Shown here: positions 1-7,827 of the stretch, piece after piece | Layout of the letters: each line of letters begins with the position of its first letter | Numbering within the stretch: the first letter of the stretch is position 1 | NCBI GenBank assembly: GCA_017307865.1 | Contig: JAFKGE010000023.1 | Location: 1-64,000, forward strand | Length of the DNA: 64,000 nt | Source: Burkholderiales bacterium | GTDB taxonomy: Bacteria; Pseudomonadota; Gammaproteobacteria; Burkholderiales; Burkholderiaceae_C | Direction of reading: 5' to 3' | Program-made: the position numbers and the translations under genes | The notes under the pieces: model-generated | What the model saw: the letters and a program-made list of their open reading frames with translations, nothing else | The model's database searches: none | Told to the model about the DNA's origin: nothing

Positions 1-171
1 AACGCAGAGGTCGCAAAGGATTCGCAGTGGACGCAAAAAAGACATTCTTGAAGGGGTCTGTCAAGAAGTGAGCGCCGGCACCGTCGGGCACGTGCCAAGG
101 TGAAGCGCCCCACCATGAATTTTTCTGCGTCCTTTGCGAATCCTTTGCGTCCTCTGCGTTCGGCTGTTCTG
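1..171. repeat. Long inverted-repeat element, copy 1
   Basis: The left arm (1-37) and right arm (121-169) are imperfect reverse complements built from units such as CGCAGAGGACGCAAAGG. They enclose about 80 bases of unrelated sequence. The right arm ends with GCGTTCGGCTGTTC, 12 bp beyond the mltB stop codon. Related copies lie at 4411-4581 and 56655-56763. The left edge may be cut by the window start. No transposase gene is present, so it looks like a non-autonomous or REP-like element. Confidence 0.8.
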
Positions 172-181
172 CCGGCGTTGC

Positions 182-1273
182 TTACCGCCCCAGCGCCTGC
201 GCCACCGCCTGCCCCAGCTCGATCACCGCCATGGCGTAGTAGCTGCTCCAGTTGTAGCGGGTGATGACGTAGAAGTTTTGCGTGCCGGCGACGTAGCTGG
301 GTTCGTCGCCGCCGTTTTGCAGCTCGATCAGCGCCAGCGGGCCGGCGTGGGCGCGGCCGGCGGCGTCCAGTTCGGCGCCCAGGGCCTCGAAGCGCTCGGG
401 GCTGAACGTGGGCAGGATGTCGGGCGCCAGCAGGGCGTCCAGGTCGGCCTCGGGCGACAGCTGGACGGGGTAGTGCGTGGGCAGGCCGCTTTGCCAGCCG
501 TAGCCCTTGAAGTAGTTGGCGACCGAGCCGATGGCGTCGGGCTCGCTGGCCCACAGGTCGATCTGGCCGTCGCCGTCGAAGTCGATGGCGTACTTGACCC
601 AGCTGGAGGGCATGAACTGCGGCAGGCCCATGGCGCCGGCGTAGCTGCCCAGCGGCTGGGCGGGCGCCATGCCGCTGCGCTGGCACAGGCTCAAGAATTG
701 CTCCAGCTCGCCGCTGAAGTAGGCTTGGCGCTCGGCGGCGCGCGGGTGCTCGGGCGGAAAGTCGAAGCTCAGCGTGGCCAGCGCGTCGATGACGCGGAAG
801 TTGCCCATGTTCTGGCCGTAGATGGTCTCCACGCCGATGATGCCGACGACGATCTCGGGTGGCACGCCGAACTCGGCCTGCGCACGTGCCAGCGCGTTGC
901 GGTTGCGCTGCCAGAAGCGCGCGCCGGCGCGGATGCGCAGCGGCTCGACGAAGCGGCTGCGGTAGGCGCGCCAGTTCTTGGCCGTGCCGCGCGCGGGCGG
1001 CAGCATCAGGCGCGGCACCTGGCGCAAGAACACCGCCTGGCCGACGGCCTGGCGCGTCCATTCGACGTCCAGGCCACGGCGCTCGGCCATTTCGTCGGCC
1101 CAGCGCATGGCGTCGTCGCGCAGCAGGTAGGCGCGTGGCTCGGCCGCGTCGGCGGATTTGGAACGATTTCTGGCTTCAACCCCCGTCCATGAAGCGCCGG
1201 CAGCTATCAATAACGAAGTGACGGCGCGACGGGATATGGCGCGGGTGGGCCCAGGGTGTGGCATGGCGGACAT
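182..1273 (-). CDS. mltB: Lytic murein transglycosylase B (MltB family)
   Basis: A 363-residue periplasmic enzyme that cleaves the MurNAc-GlcNAc bond of peptidoglycan to form 1,6-anhydro ends. The N-terminus carries a signal peptide with a twin-arginine pair (SRRAVTSLLIAAG) and no obvious lipobox, so it may be a soluble form of the family. The catalytic Glu lies in GIIGVETIYGQNMG at about residue 150, followed by the family motifs GAMGLPQFMPSSW and DFDGDGQIDLW. The start at 1273 is chosen because TGATG joins it to the stop of the upstream transglutaminase gene, which implies translational coupling. The hydrophobic core of the signal peptide is written by a copy of a dispersed intergenic repeat (1191-1214). 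The gene is last in the moxR-DUF58-transglutaminase group. Family assignment is firm; export route is inferred. Confidence 0.93.
   Translation of the reverse strand: MSAMPHPGPTRAISRRAVTSLLIAAGASWTGVEARNRSKSADAAEPRAYLLRDDAMRWADEMAERRGLDVEWTRQAVGQAVFLRQVPRLMLPPARGTAKNWRAYRSRFVEPLRIRAGARFWQRNRNALARAQAEFGVPPEIVVGIIGVETIYGQNMGNFRVIDALATLSFDFPPEHPRAAERQAYFSGELEQFLSLCQRSGMAPAQPLGSYAGAMGLPQFMPSSWVKYAIDFDGDGQIDLWASEPDAIGSVANYFKGYGWQSGLPTHYPVQLSPEADLDALLAPDILPTFSPERFEALGAELDAAGRAHAGPLALIELQNGGDEPSYVAGTQNFYVITRYNWSSYYAMAVIELGQAVAQALGR
1191..1214 (-). repeat. Short dispersed repeat inside mltB
   Basis: On the minus strand this reads GTTATTGATAGCTGCCGGCG followed by CTTC. It matches the intergenic repeat seen at 7828, 13841, 45913, 56595, 59957 and 61971. 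Here it lies within the coding region and encodes the LLIAAGAS part of the MltB signal peptide. Confidence 0.65.
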
Positions 1274-3360
1274 CAGGAGGGACGGGGCCAGCGCAGCTGG
1301 CGGAACTCTCGCCGCAGTGTAGCGAGCGAGGGCGCCGCAGGCGAGCCGGGTCCCCCATAACGCTGGCGCTCCAGCGCCAGCAGCCAGCGCGCCAGCGGCG
1401 CCCGCAGCGCGGCGGGCCAGGGGTTGTGTTGCGTGGCCAGGCGGGCCAGCTCGCGCGGCGGCGTGCTGTCGGCGGCGGCGATGCCGGCCGCGCGCATGCG
1501 CCGGCGCGCGGCCTGCAGCAGGCGCAGCCAGGGGTCGTGCTGGGTGCGCTCCCAGCGCGCCCAGGCGGCGCCGACCAGGGCCGCAAACGTCAGCAGGCCG
1601 GCCAGCACCTTGCCCAGGTCTTCCCAGCTGGGCTGCTCGAAGCCCAGGCCGCGCAGAAGGTCGAGCTGGCGGCCCTGGGTGTAGTTCAGCACCCACTGGT
1701 TCCAGCGGTTGTTGACGGCCTCCCAGCCGGCGCGCAGCTGGCGCAGCAGGTCGGGGTTGAAGGTGTCGATGGCGCCGGCCACCAGGCCCGGCGGCGGGCG
1801 CAGGCGCTGCGTCTGGCCGATGCGCCCGGGCATGACGGCGCCGGTGGGGTCCACCCGCACCCAGCCGCGCCCGGCCAGCCAGACCTCGGTCCAGGCGTGG
1901 GCGTCGGCGTTGCGCACCGTCCAGTAGCCGTCCAGGCCGTTCATCTCGCCGCCCTGAAAGCCGGTGACGATGCGCGCCGGCACGCCGGCGGCGCGCAGCA
2001 GCACCACGAAGGCCGAGGCGATGTGCTCGCAAAAGCCGGCCTTGGTGTCGAACCAGAACTCGTCGGCGCTGTCGCGTCCGCTCACGCCGGGCTCCAGCGT
2101 GTAGCTGTAGCCGCCGCTGCGCAGGCGCTGCAGCGCGGCCTGCACGATGGCCTGCGGGCCGCCCTCGGGCGCGGCGGCGCGCAGCTCGCGCGCCAGCGCC
2201 AGCGTGCGCGGGTTGTAGCCGGCGGGCAGCTGCAGCTCGGCGCCCAGCTGGCGCGGCAGGCGGCCGTCCCAGCCGGTCTGGCCGTAGCTGAACTCGGGCC
2301 AGCTCTGGGCGCGGTAGCGCAGCAGCGCGGTGACGGGGCGGTTGGCCACCCACTGCAGGTCGGGCGTCTGGCGCGCGCGCCAGCCGGGCGGCAGCGCCGG
2401 CGCCTGGGGCGCGGCGTCCAGCGTCAGCAGCCAGGGGCCGGCGCTGGGCTCCAGCGTCAGCTCGTAGTCGATCGGCGTGCCGCGCACCTGCAGGTCGCGC
2501 GGCGGCGGGCCCAGGGCGACGTCGAAGCCGTCGCCGCCGCCGCGCGCGGTCCACTCGCGGCCGTCGAAGTGGCTCAGCACCGGGCCGCGAAAGTACAGCT
2601 CGCGCTGCGGCGGCGGCGCGCCATCGAAACGCACGCGCAGCGCCACGCCGTCGTCCAGCGCCAGCGCGGCCACCTTGCCGACTTCCATGGTGGACGACAG
2701 GCCGCTGCGTCCGCGCGGATCGCCTGAGGGCACGCCCCACAGCGGCGCAAAGCGCGGAAAGAACACGAACAGCGCGATCATCACCGGCGCGCCGGCCAGC
2801 GCCATGCGCAGCGCCAGCGCGGCCGAGTCGCGCAGGGGCGGCTGGCCGACCGGGCGGTGCGCATTGATCAGCGCCGTCAGCAGCCCCCACACGCCCACCA
2901 GCATGACGGCCGCGGTGGCCAGCGACTGCGAGTGGAAGAACCCGGTCAGCAGGGTGAAGAAGCCCAGAAAAAAGATCACCAGCGCGTCGCGCCGCGCGCG
3001 CAGCTCGAGCGTCTTGAGCGCCAGCAGGCACACCACCAGGGTGACGCCGGCGTCCTGCCCCAGCAGGGCGCCGTGGGTAACGCGGGTGGCGGCAGTGGCG
3101 GCGATCAGCAGCCCGATCAGCCACGCCCGGTGCGGCAGCGGCCGCCCCGTGAGCGCCAGCGTGCCGCGCCACAGCAGCACCACGGCCACCAGGCCCGAGC
3201 ACCAGGCGGGCAGGTAGGGCACCTGAGGCAGCACGATCCAGCCCACCAGCGCCAGCAAAAACAGCGTGTCGCGCGTTTCGCGCGGCAGCTGTTGCAGGCG
3301 CGGCAGCCAACGGGCGCGCGGCACGGCCGAGGTGTTGGCGGGGGGCGCGGCGTTCAGCAT
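1273..3360 (-). CDS. Membrane transglutaminase-like protein (DUF3488/TgpA family)
   Basis: A 695-residue inner-membrane protein. About six hydrophobic segments occupy the first 200 residues, followed by a periplasmic domain with a transglutaminase core and a further C-terminal membrane segment. The cysteine-protease-like triad is visible as Cys in DTKAGFCEHIASAF, His in ADAHAWTEVWL and Asp in VRVDPTG. Length and layout match the DUF3488-transglutaminase family, of which Pseudomonas TgpA is the known member; the physiological substrate is not established. The ATG at 3360 overlaps the end of the DUF58 gene by 7 bases, and its own stop overlaps the mltB start, so the three genes are probably co-translated. 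The MoxR-DUF58-transglutaminase association is widespread and suggests a joint envelope function. Confidence 0.9.
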   Translation of the reverse strand: MLNAAPPANTSAVPRARWLPRLQQLPRETRDTLFLLALVGWIVLPQVPYLPAWCSGLVAVVLLWRGTLALTGRPLPHRAWLIGLLIAATAATRVTHGALLGQDAGVTLVVCLLALKTLELRARRDALVIFFLGFFTLLTGFFHSQSLATAAVMLVGVWGLLTALINAHRPVGQPPLRDSAALALRMALAGAPVMIALFVFFPRFAPLWGVPSGDPRGRSGLSSTMEVGKVAALALDDGVALRVRFDGAPPPQRELYFRGPVLSHFDGREWTARGGGDGFDVALGPPPRDLQVRGTPIDYELTLEPSAGPWLLTLDAAPQAPALPPGWRARQTPDLQWVANRPVTALLRYRAQSWPEFSYGQTGWDGRLPRQLGAELQLPAGYNPRTLALARELRAAAPEGGPQAIVQAALQRLRSGGYSYTLEPGVSGRDSADEFWFDTKAGFCEHIASAFVVLLRAAGVPARIVTGFQGGEMNGLDGYWTVRNADAHAWTEVWLAGRGWVRVDPTGAVMPGRIGQTQRLRPPPGLVAGAIDTFNPDLLRQLRAGWEAVNNRWNQWVLNYTQGRQLDLLRGLGFEQPSWEDLGKVLAGLLTFAALVGAAWARWERTQHDPWLRLLQAARRRMRAAGIAAADSTPPRELARLATQHNPWPAALRAPLARWLLALERQRYGGPGSPAAPSLATLRREFRQLRWPRPS

Positions 3361-4364
3361 GTGGCCAGCGCCTCCAGGCAGCGCAGGCGGTGCGCGGGGC
3401 CGCTGTCGGGCGCGATCTCGACGCCGGGCAGGCGCAGGCCGTAGTCCAGCTGCTGAGCGTCGGCCGCCAGCACCCAGGCCGCCAGGCGCGACAGGCGTGC
3501 CTCGGCGTCCGGCGTGCCGGCGCGCGCGTAGTCCAGCCACAGCGCGTGGCGCTGCACCAGCTGGGTGTCGCGGCTGACCAGCTCGCCCGAGCGGGCGTAC
3601 TTCTTCCAGACCACCAGCTTCAGCGGGTCGCCGCGCTGGTAGGCGCGCACGCCGTCGAACTCGCCGCTGGCGCGCGCGCCGCTGGTGGCGCCGCTGCCGG
3701 GCGCCGGCTCGCCGATCGGCAGGGCGGGCGGCTGCGGCTCGGGCGCGGGGTAGACCAGCACGCGCGCGGCTGGCTGCCAGGGCGCCCAGATGCGAAACGA
3801 GCCGAGCGGAAAGCGCGTCTCGGCCACCAGCGCGGGCACGGCGTGCGGGCCGCGGCGCGCGGGCTGAAACGCCACCTCCACCGTCGCCTGGCCGCCCGCC
3901 GGCACGTCGGCCCAGGCCCATTGGCGCGTGCCGCGCCGCGCCACGCCGATGGCCAGTCGCGGCGTGCGCCGGCCGTTGACCAGCGTCACCGACAGGCGCG
4001 CCAGCTGCCCGGCAAACACCGGCTCGGGCGGCGCCAGCTGCAACGCCAGCCCGCGCAGCGTGTTGTGCCCGATCACCATGCCGGCGGCGGCGCAGCCGGC
4101 CAAGAGAAAGGTCAGCGCGTAGCCCAGGTTGAGCTGGAAGTTGATCGAGCCGATCAGCAGCACCCCCAGCGTCGCGGCCAGCATCCAGCCGGCGCGCGTG
4201 GGCAGGATGTAGACGTTGCGCTGCGTCAGCAAAAGCGTGTCGGTGCGCGGCTGGCGCGCCTGCCACCAGCGCGCCCAGCGCTGGCGCGCGCGGGCCCGCG
4301 CGGCCCACCAGGGCAGGGCGGGCGCCGTGGCGGGTTCGGGGTCAAACAGGGCGTTGGCGGGCAC
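3354..4364 (-). CDS. DUF58 domain protein
   Basis: Two closely spaced membrane segments near residues 55-100 are followed by a soluble region ending in the DUF58 signature, seen as EFDGVRAYQRGDPLKLVVWK and RSGELVSRD. DUF58 proteins have a von Willebrand A-like fold and accompany MoxR ATPases; their molecular role is not settled. The start is uncertain. There is no in-frame ATG before residue 60 or so; a GTG at 4364 gives 336 residues, and a TTG at 4427 would place the first codons inside a repeat element. The GTG is preferred, although no good ribosome-binding site precedes it. The repeat at 4411-4581 separates this gene from moxR, so it may have disturbed the original leader. Confidence 0.8.
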   Translation of the reverse strand: MPANALFDPEPATAPALPWWAARARARQRWARWWQARQPRTDTLLLTQRNVYILPTRAGWMLAATLGVLLIGSINFQLNLGYALTFLLAGCAAAGMVIGHNTLRGLALQLAPPEPVFAGQLARLSVTLVNGRRTPRLAIGVARRGTRQWAWADVPAGGQATVEVAFQPARRGPHAVPALVAETRFPLGSFRIWAPWQPAARVLVYPAPEPQPPALPIGEPAPGSGATSGARASGEFDGVRAYQRGDPLKLVVWKKYARSGELVSRDTQLVQRHALWLDYARAGTPDAEARLSRLAAWVLAADAQQLDYGLRLPGVEIAPDSGPAHRLRCLEALATC

Positions 4365-4377
4365 GGGGAAAGCGGGG

Positions 4378-4399
4378 GTAGCTATTGTTTTGATATCTA
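4378..4399. repeat. Short dispersed repeat, divergent copy
   Basis: The minus strand reads GATATCAAAACAATAGCTAC, a variant of the dispersed repeat described at 7828. It lies just upstream of the preferred DUF58 start. The match is weaker than for the other copies. Confidence 0.4.
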
Positions 4400-4410
4400 T
4401 CTGAAATACT

Positions 4411-4581
4411 GAACGCAGAGGACGCAAAGATTACGCAAAGGACGCAGAAGCATTCATGGCGGGTCGGCGATATCTTGATGGGTGTTGCGCGCTACGAAGG
4501 TTTGGCATCTCACGGAACGCCTTTTGAAATGTCTTTTCTGCGTCCGCTGCGAATCCTTTGCGCCCTCTGCGTTCGGCTGTT
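4411..4581. repeat. Long inverted-repeat element, copy 2
   Basis: Arms at 4411-4450 and 4533-4577 are reverse complements built from GAACGCAGAGGACGCAAAG. The length, about 170 bp, equals that of copy 1. The right side again ends GCGTTCGGCTGTTC, and the frameshifted moxR stop follows 9 bases later. It fills most of the 226-bp gap between moxR and the DUF58 gene. Confidence 0.82.
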
Positions 4582-4590
4582 CATCTCAAC

Positions 4591-5532
4591 TCAGTTCAAG
4601 CCAGGGGCACCGCATCGATCATCGCCCGCACCTGCTCCACGGCGCCGCGCCCGGCCTGGCCCACCGGCACCAGACGGTGCGCGGTGCAGGCGGGCAGCGG
4701 TGCAGGCGGGCAGCACGGCCTGCACGTCGTCGGGCGCCACGTAGTCGCGCCCGGCGATCAGCGCCTGCGCCCGCGCCACGCGCAGCAGCGCGATGCCGGC
4801 GCGCGGCGACAGGCCCTGCACGAACCAGCGGCCCGAGCGCGTGGCGGCGATCAGGTCCTGCACGTAGTCCAGCAGCGGCTCGGCCACGTGCACCTGGCCC
4901 ACGGCCTGCTGCAGCGCGGCCAGCTCCAGCGCCGACAGCACGGCCTGCAGCGCGTCGGCGCGCTCGCGCCGGCCCTCGCCAGCCAGCAGCTCGCGCTCGG
5001 CGCGGCGCTCGGGGTAGCCCAGCGAGATGCGCATCAGGAAGCGGTCCAGCTGCGACTCGGGCAGCGCGTAGGTGCCCAGCTGGTCGTGCGGGTTTTGCGT
5101 GGCGATGACGAAAAACGGCTGCGGCAGCGCGCGCGTGGCGCCTTCCACCGTCACCTGCTTTTCCTCCATCGCCTCCAGCAGCGCGCTTTGCGTCTTGGGA
5201 CTGGCGCGGTTGATCTCGTCGGCCAACAGCACCTGGGCAAACACCGGGCCGGGGTGGAACACGAAGGATTCGCTGCCGCGCTCGTACACCGACACGCCCA
5301 GCAGGTCGCTGGGCATCAGGTCGGCCGTGAACTGCACGCGCGAAAAGGCCAGGCCGAAGGTGCGCGCCAGCGCGTGCGCCAGCGTGGTCTTGCCCACGCC
5401 CGGCACGTCCTCGATCAGCAGGTGGCCGCCCGCCAGCAGGCAGGCCACGCTGCCTTCCACCTGGGCGCTTTTGCCCACCATCACCGTGTTAAGCTGATCC
5501 AGAACAGCCTTGATCTTCTTTGTTGCGTCCAT
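4591..5532 (-). CDS. MoxR-family AAA+ ATPase with frameshifted C-terminus
   Basis: A 313-residue AAA+ ATPase of the MoxR type, thought to act as a chaperone for partner proteins encoded alongside (DUF58, transglutaminase). Walker A is EDVPGVGKTTLA, Walker B is VLLADEINRA, and sensor 1 is FFVIATQNP. The body matches the family up to PACTA near residue 273. There a perfect 16-bp tandem duplication (4681-4712) shifts the frame, replacing the last 39 or so residues with an Arg/Gly/Ala-rich tail. With one copy removed the frame continues as AHRLVPVGQAGRGAVEQ and ends at 4596, a normal MoxR C-terminus. The change is either a real mutation, a slippage site or an assembly error. The lid subdomain end is lost, so activity may be reduced. 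Confidence 0.88.
   Translation of the reverse strand: MDATKKIKAVLDQLNTVMVGKSAQVEGSVACLLAGGHLLIEDVPGVGKTTLAHALARTFGLAFSRVQFTADLMPSDLLGVSVYERGSESFVFHPGPVFAQVLLADEINRASPKTQSALLEAMEEKQVTVEGATRALPQPFFVIATQNPHDQLGTYALPESQLDRFLMRISLGYPERRAERELLAGEGRRERADALQAVLSALELAALQQAVGQVHVAEPLLDYVQDLIAATRSGRWFVQGLSPRAGIALLRVARAQALIAGRDYVAPDDVQAVLPACTAARLHRAPSGAGGPGRARRRGAGAGDDRCGAPGLN
4681..4712. repeat. Perfect 16-bp tandem duplication within moxR
   Basis: The unit GCGGTGCAGGCGGGCA occurs at 4681-4696 and again at 4697-4712. Sixteen is not a multiple of three, so the duplication shifts the moxR reading frame near its 3' end. Confidence 0.97.
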
Positions 5533-5585
5533 GACGGGACGTTACCGGAAAATCAGGCCGGTTTTGGGCACCGAGGAGATGGAAA

Positions 5586-6539
5586 TTGGGACGTACCGGC
5601 TATTTCGTGCATCCGGACTGCCGTCTGCATGACATGGGCGCGGGCCACCCCGAGTGCCCGGCACGCATCGACGCCATCGAGGACCGCCTGCTCATCACCG
5701 GCGTGGCCGACGTGCTGGAGCGCCGCGAGCCGGCCCCCGCCACCATGGGCGAGCTGCTGCTGGCGCACGGCCGGCGCCACGTGGCCGCGCTGCGCGGCCT
5801 GAGCGACATGCTGGCCGAGGAGGTGGCCGCCGGCGGGCCCGATTCGTTCTCGATCGACCCCGACACCTCGATGAACACCCACACCTGGCGCGCCGCGCTG
5901 CTGTCGGCCGGCGCCGCCATCGACGCGGTGGACGCCGTGTTGCGCGGCGAGCTGGAAAACGCCTTTTGTGCCACCCGCCCGCCCGGCCACCACGCCACGC
6001 GCGACCAGGCCATGGGCTTCTGCTTTTTCAGCAACGTCGCCATTGCCGCCAAGTACGCCTGCGAGCGCCACGGCCTCAAGCGCGTGGCCATCGTCGACTT
6101 CGACGTGCACCACGGCAACGGCACCGAGGACATCGTGCACGGCGACGAGCGCATCCTGATGGTGAGCTTTTACCAGGACCCGTTCTACCCGCCCGGCGGC
6201 GCGCGCTTTCACGACGCCAACCTGGTCAACTGCCCGGTGCCGGCCTACACCCGCGGCATGGACATCCGCGAGCTGATCGAGATGATGTGGATATCGCGGC
6301 TGGAGCAGCACAAGCCCGAGCTGATCCTGATCAGCGCCGGCTTCGACGCCCACCGCGACGACGACATGGGCCAGCTGGGCCTGACCGAGAGCGACTACAC
6401 CTGGATCACCCAGCGCGTGAAGGGCATCGCCCAGCGCTTTGCCCAGGGCCGCATCGTCAGCTGCCTGGAGGGCGGCTACAACCTGCACGCGCTGGCACGC
6501 AGCGTGGAGGCGCATGTGCGGGTGCTGGCGGATGTGTGA
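5586..6539 (+). CDS. Histone deacetylase family hydrolase (class II type)
   Basis: A 317-residue cytoplasmic zinc amidohydrolase of the arginase/deacetylase fold. In bacteria such enzymes act on acetylated amines such as polyamines or lysines; the substrate here is unknown. Visible motifs are HDMGAGHPECPARID near the N-terminus, RPPGHHAT, GFCFFSNVAIAA, the zinc-site VDFDVHHGNGTEDI, and SAGFDAHRDDD. A TTG at 5586 is the likely start because GAGGAGA (5573-5579) sits at the right distance and the protein then begins as the family usually does; the nearby ATG at 5579 is in another frame. It is transcribed away from moxR with a 53-bp shared upstream region. No acetylpolyamine pathway genes lie next to it. 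Confidence 0.9.
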   Translation: MGRTGYFVHPDCRLHDMGAGHPECPARIDAIEDRLLITGVADVLERREPAPATMGELLLAHGRRHVAALRGLSDMLAEEVAAGGPDSFSIDPDTSMNTHTWRAALLSAGAAIDAVDAVLRGELENAFCATRPPGHHATRDQAMGFCFFSNVAIAAKYACERHGLKRVAIVDFDVHHGNGTEDIVHGDERILMVSFYQDPFYPPGGARFHDANLVNCPVPAYTRGMDIRELIEMMWISRLEQHKPELILISAGFDAHRDDDMGQLGLTESDYTWITQRVKGIAQRFAQGRIVSCLEGGYNLHALARSVEAHVRVLADV

Positions 6540-6616
6540 AGTGTCGCGACCGGGGTAAATGCTGGTTTGCCCTCAATTTTTCCTGTCGATAAACACTGAT
6601 TTCCGAAGGAGAGGTC

Positions 6617-6886
6617 ATGTTGCAAATGAGGCCGTGTTGCGAGTGTTGTGCTGCTGAATTGCGACCGGACTCAGAAGACGCTCGTATCTGTTCGTTCGAA
6701 TGCACGTTCTGCATGGCGTGCGTCGAGCATGTCCTTGGCGGAACGTGTCCGAACTGTGGTGGCGAATTGCTACCGCGCCCGCGCCGCCCCATTGAGAAGT
6801 TGGAGAAGTTTCCGCCTTCCACCGAACGGGTGGTCAAGGAGGGCGGTTGTGGCACGGCGATTCACGTTGTAGAGGTTCCAACATGA
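6617..6886 (+). CDS. Cys-rich DUF1272 family protein
   Basis: An 89-residue protein with four Cys pairs or near-pairs (PCCECC, FECTFCMAC, CPNC) that look like zinc-binding knuckles. The first 60 residues match DUF1272, a small family of unknown function. The remaining 25 or so residues are not part of the usual domain. AGGAGAGG precedes the ATG. Its TGA overlaps the next ATG (ATGA), so it appears to be the first gene of a three-gene unit with the toxin-antitoxin-like pair. Base composition is less GC-rich than in neighbouring genes, which hints at recent arrival. Confidence 0.8.
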   Translation: MLQMRPCCECCAAELRPDSEDARICSFECTFCMACVEHVLGGTCPNCGGELLPRPRRPIEKLEKFPPSTERVVKEGGCGTAIHVVEVPT

Positions 6887-7179
6887 TCCAGCTCGAGCGG
6901 GATGGGTTGATACCCTTTGCCAGCAAGTACATCTGGTGGAAAACGCCGGAGGAAGCTGTATCGATGCCTGAGCGGGTGATCGCCCAGGTCATGAATATCG
7001 GCGATTACGCGGATGTTCAGTTGTTGGCCTCCCGAGTCGGCGATGAGGTGCTTCGCGACGTCCTGGTGCACGCACAGGCTGGGCAGTTCAACGAGCGCTC
7101 GTGGGCGTACTGGCATTACCGCTTGGGCCTGTCCAGTGTGGATCACGTTCCCGTGATGCCGGTGCGGAGGTTTGCGTGA
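6883..7179 (+). CDS. Small protein, probable partner of the AbiEii-like nucleotidyltransferase
   Basis: A 98-residue protein with no signal peptide or membrane segment. Residues WWKTPEEAVSMPERVIAQVM followed by GDYADVQLL and SWAYWHYRLGL resemble small helical proteins (DUF6922-like) commonly encoded just before AbiEii/AbiGii nucleotidyltransferases; this match is from memory and only moderate. It starts within the stop of the DUF1272 gene (ATGA), with AGAGG upstream, and its own stop overlaps the GTG of the next gene (GTGA). By position it would be the antitoxin-like or specificity partner of the broken downstream gene. Confidence 0.6.
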   Translation: MIQLERDGLIPFASKYIWWKTPEEAVSMPERVIAQVMNIGDYADVQLLASRVGDEVLRDVLVHAQAGQFNERSWAYWHYRLGLSSVDHVPVMPVRRFA

Positions 7180-7690
7180 CGGGCATGCTCAAGCCGCGCC
7201 TGGACGTCTTGCCCCGGGCGCAGCAGCGCCTGTGGCCTCAGCTAAGCAAGGTCCGGGGTCTGGGGTTTGTGCTGTACGGCGGCACCGCGATTGCGTTGCG
7301 CCTGGGGCATCGCGAATCGGTGGATTTCGATTTCTTCTCCGAGCATCCGCTCTGACCGACGATGGTGTCATGCAGGTGGCGGCTCTTGATGACTTGCTGG
7401 CGACCAAGCTCAAAGTTGTTCTCCAGCGCGCGGAGGCCAAGGACTACCGCGATGTCGCGGCGATGGTCAAGGCCGGAGTGAGTCTGTCGCGCGGAATGGC
7501 TTCTGCGCGGGTCTTGTTCGGGTCGAATTTTCAGCCCAGCGAAAGCCTGAAGGCGCTGGTCTACTTTGACGACGGCGACTTGAACACGTTGACTGCAGCC
7601 GAGAAATCGACCCTCGTGGATGCCGTGACAGCCGTACGCGACCTCCCGGTGGTCGCGCGGCTTTCGACCTCGCTGAGCGGGTTCGCGTGA
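7176..7690 (+). pseudogene. AbiEii/AbiGii-type nucleotidyltransferase, internally deleted
   Basis: The first frame runs from GTG 7176 to a stop at 7355 and contains the nucleotidyltransferase start LGFVLYGGTAIALRLGHRES and DFDFFSEHPL. The later part of the family, DGVMQVAALDDLLATKLKVV, QRAEAKDYRDVAAM and SESLKALVYFDDGDL, continues in another frame to 7690. Between them roughly 50-60 family residues seem to be missing. The gene is therefore a remnant with both an internal deletion and a frameshift. In intact AbiE-like systems this protein is the toxin that transfers a nucleotide to RNA; that activity cannot be expected here. Confidence 0.82.
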
Positions 7691-7763
7691 GGGCCATCAT
7701 GGGCAATCGGGCGTGACGCCATGACTTTGCAGCGAGCCGCCATTGGGGTCCGTGGCAATGCTG

Positions 7764-7794
7764 GCGTGACGTCGGCGTCACGCGCATGATTTTT
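7764..7794 (+). terminator. Possible terminator after the toxin-like locus
   Basis: An 8-bp perfect stem GCGTGACG/CGTCACGC with a TCGG loop (7764-7783) is followed six bases later by TTTTT. It lies 74 bp beyond the pseudogene stop. The T-run is not adjacent to the stem, so termination strength is doubtful. Confidence 0.4.
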
Positions 7795-7827
7795 GAATGA
7801 AAATGGCCCTTGGCGCTTGACAAAAAA

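Noticed and set aside
1-171. The long inverted-repeat elements as insertion sequences
   Set aside because: They are only 100-170 bp, carry no transposase and show no clear target duplication, so at most they are non-autonomous elements.
3354-3360. Overlaps between adjacent genes as signs of frameshift
   Set aside because: The overlaps in the envelope, meta-cleavage and efflux operons are normal ATGA-type couplings with complete protein families on both sides.
4427-4427. TTG at 4427 as start of the DUF58 gene
   Set aside because: It lies within the repeat element and would make repeat-derived residues the N-terminus; a GTG at 4364 is more plausible, though not proved.
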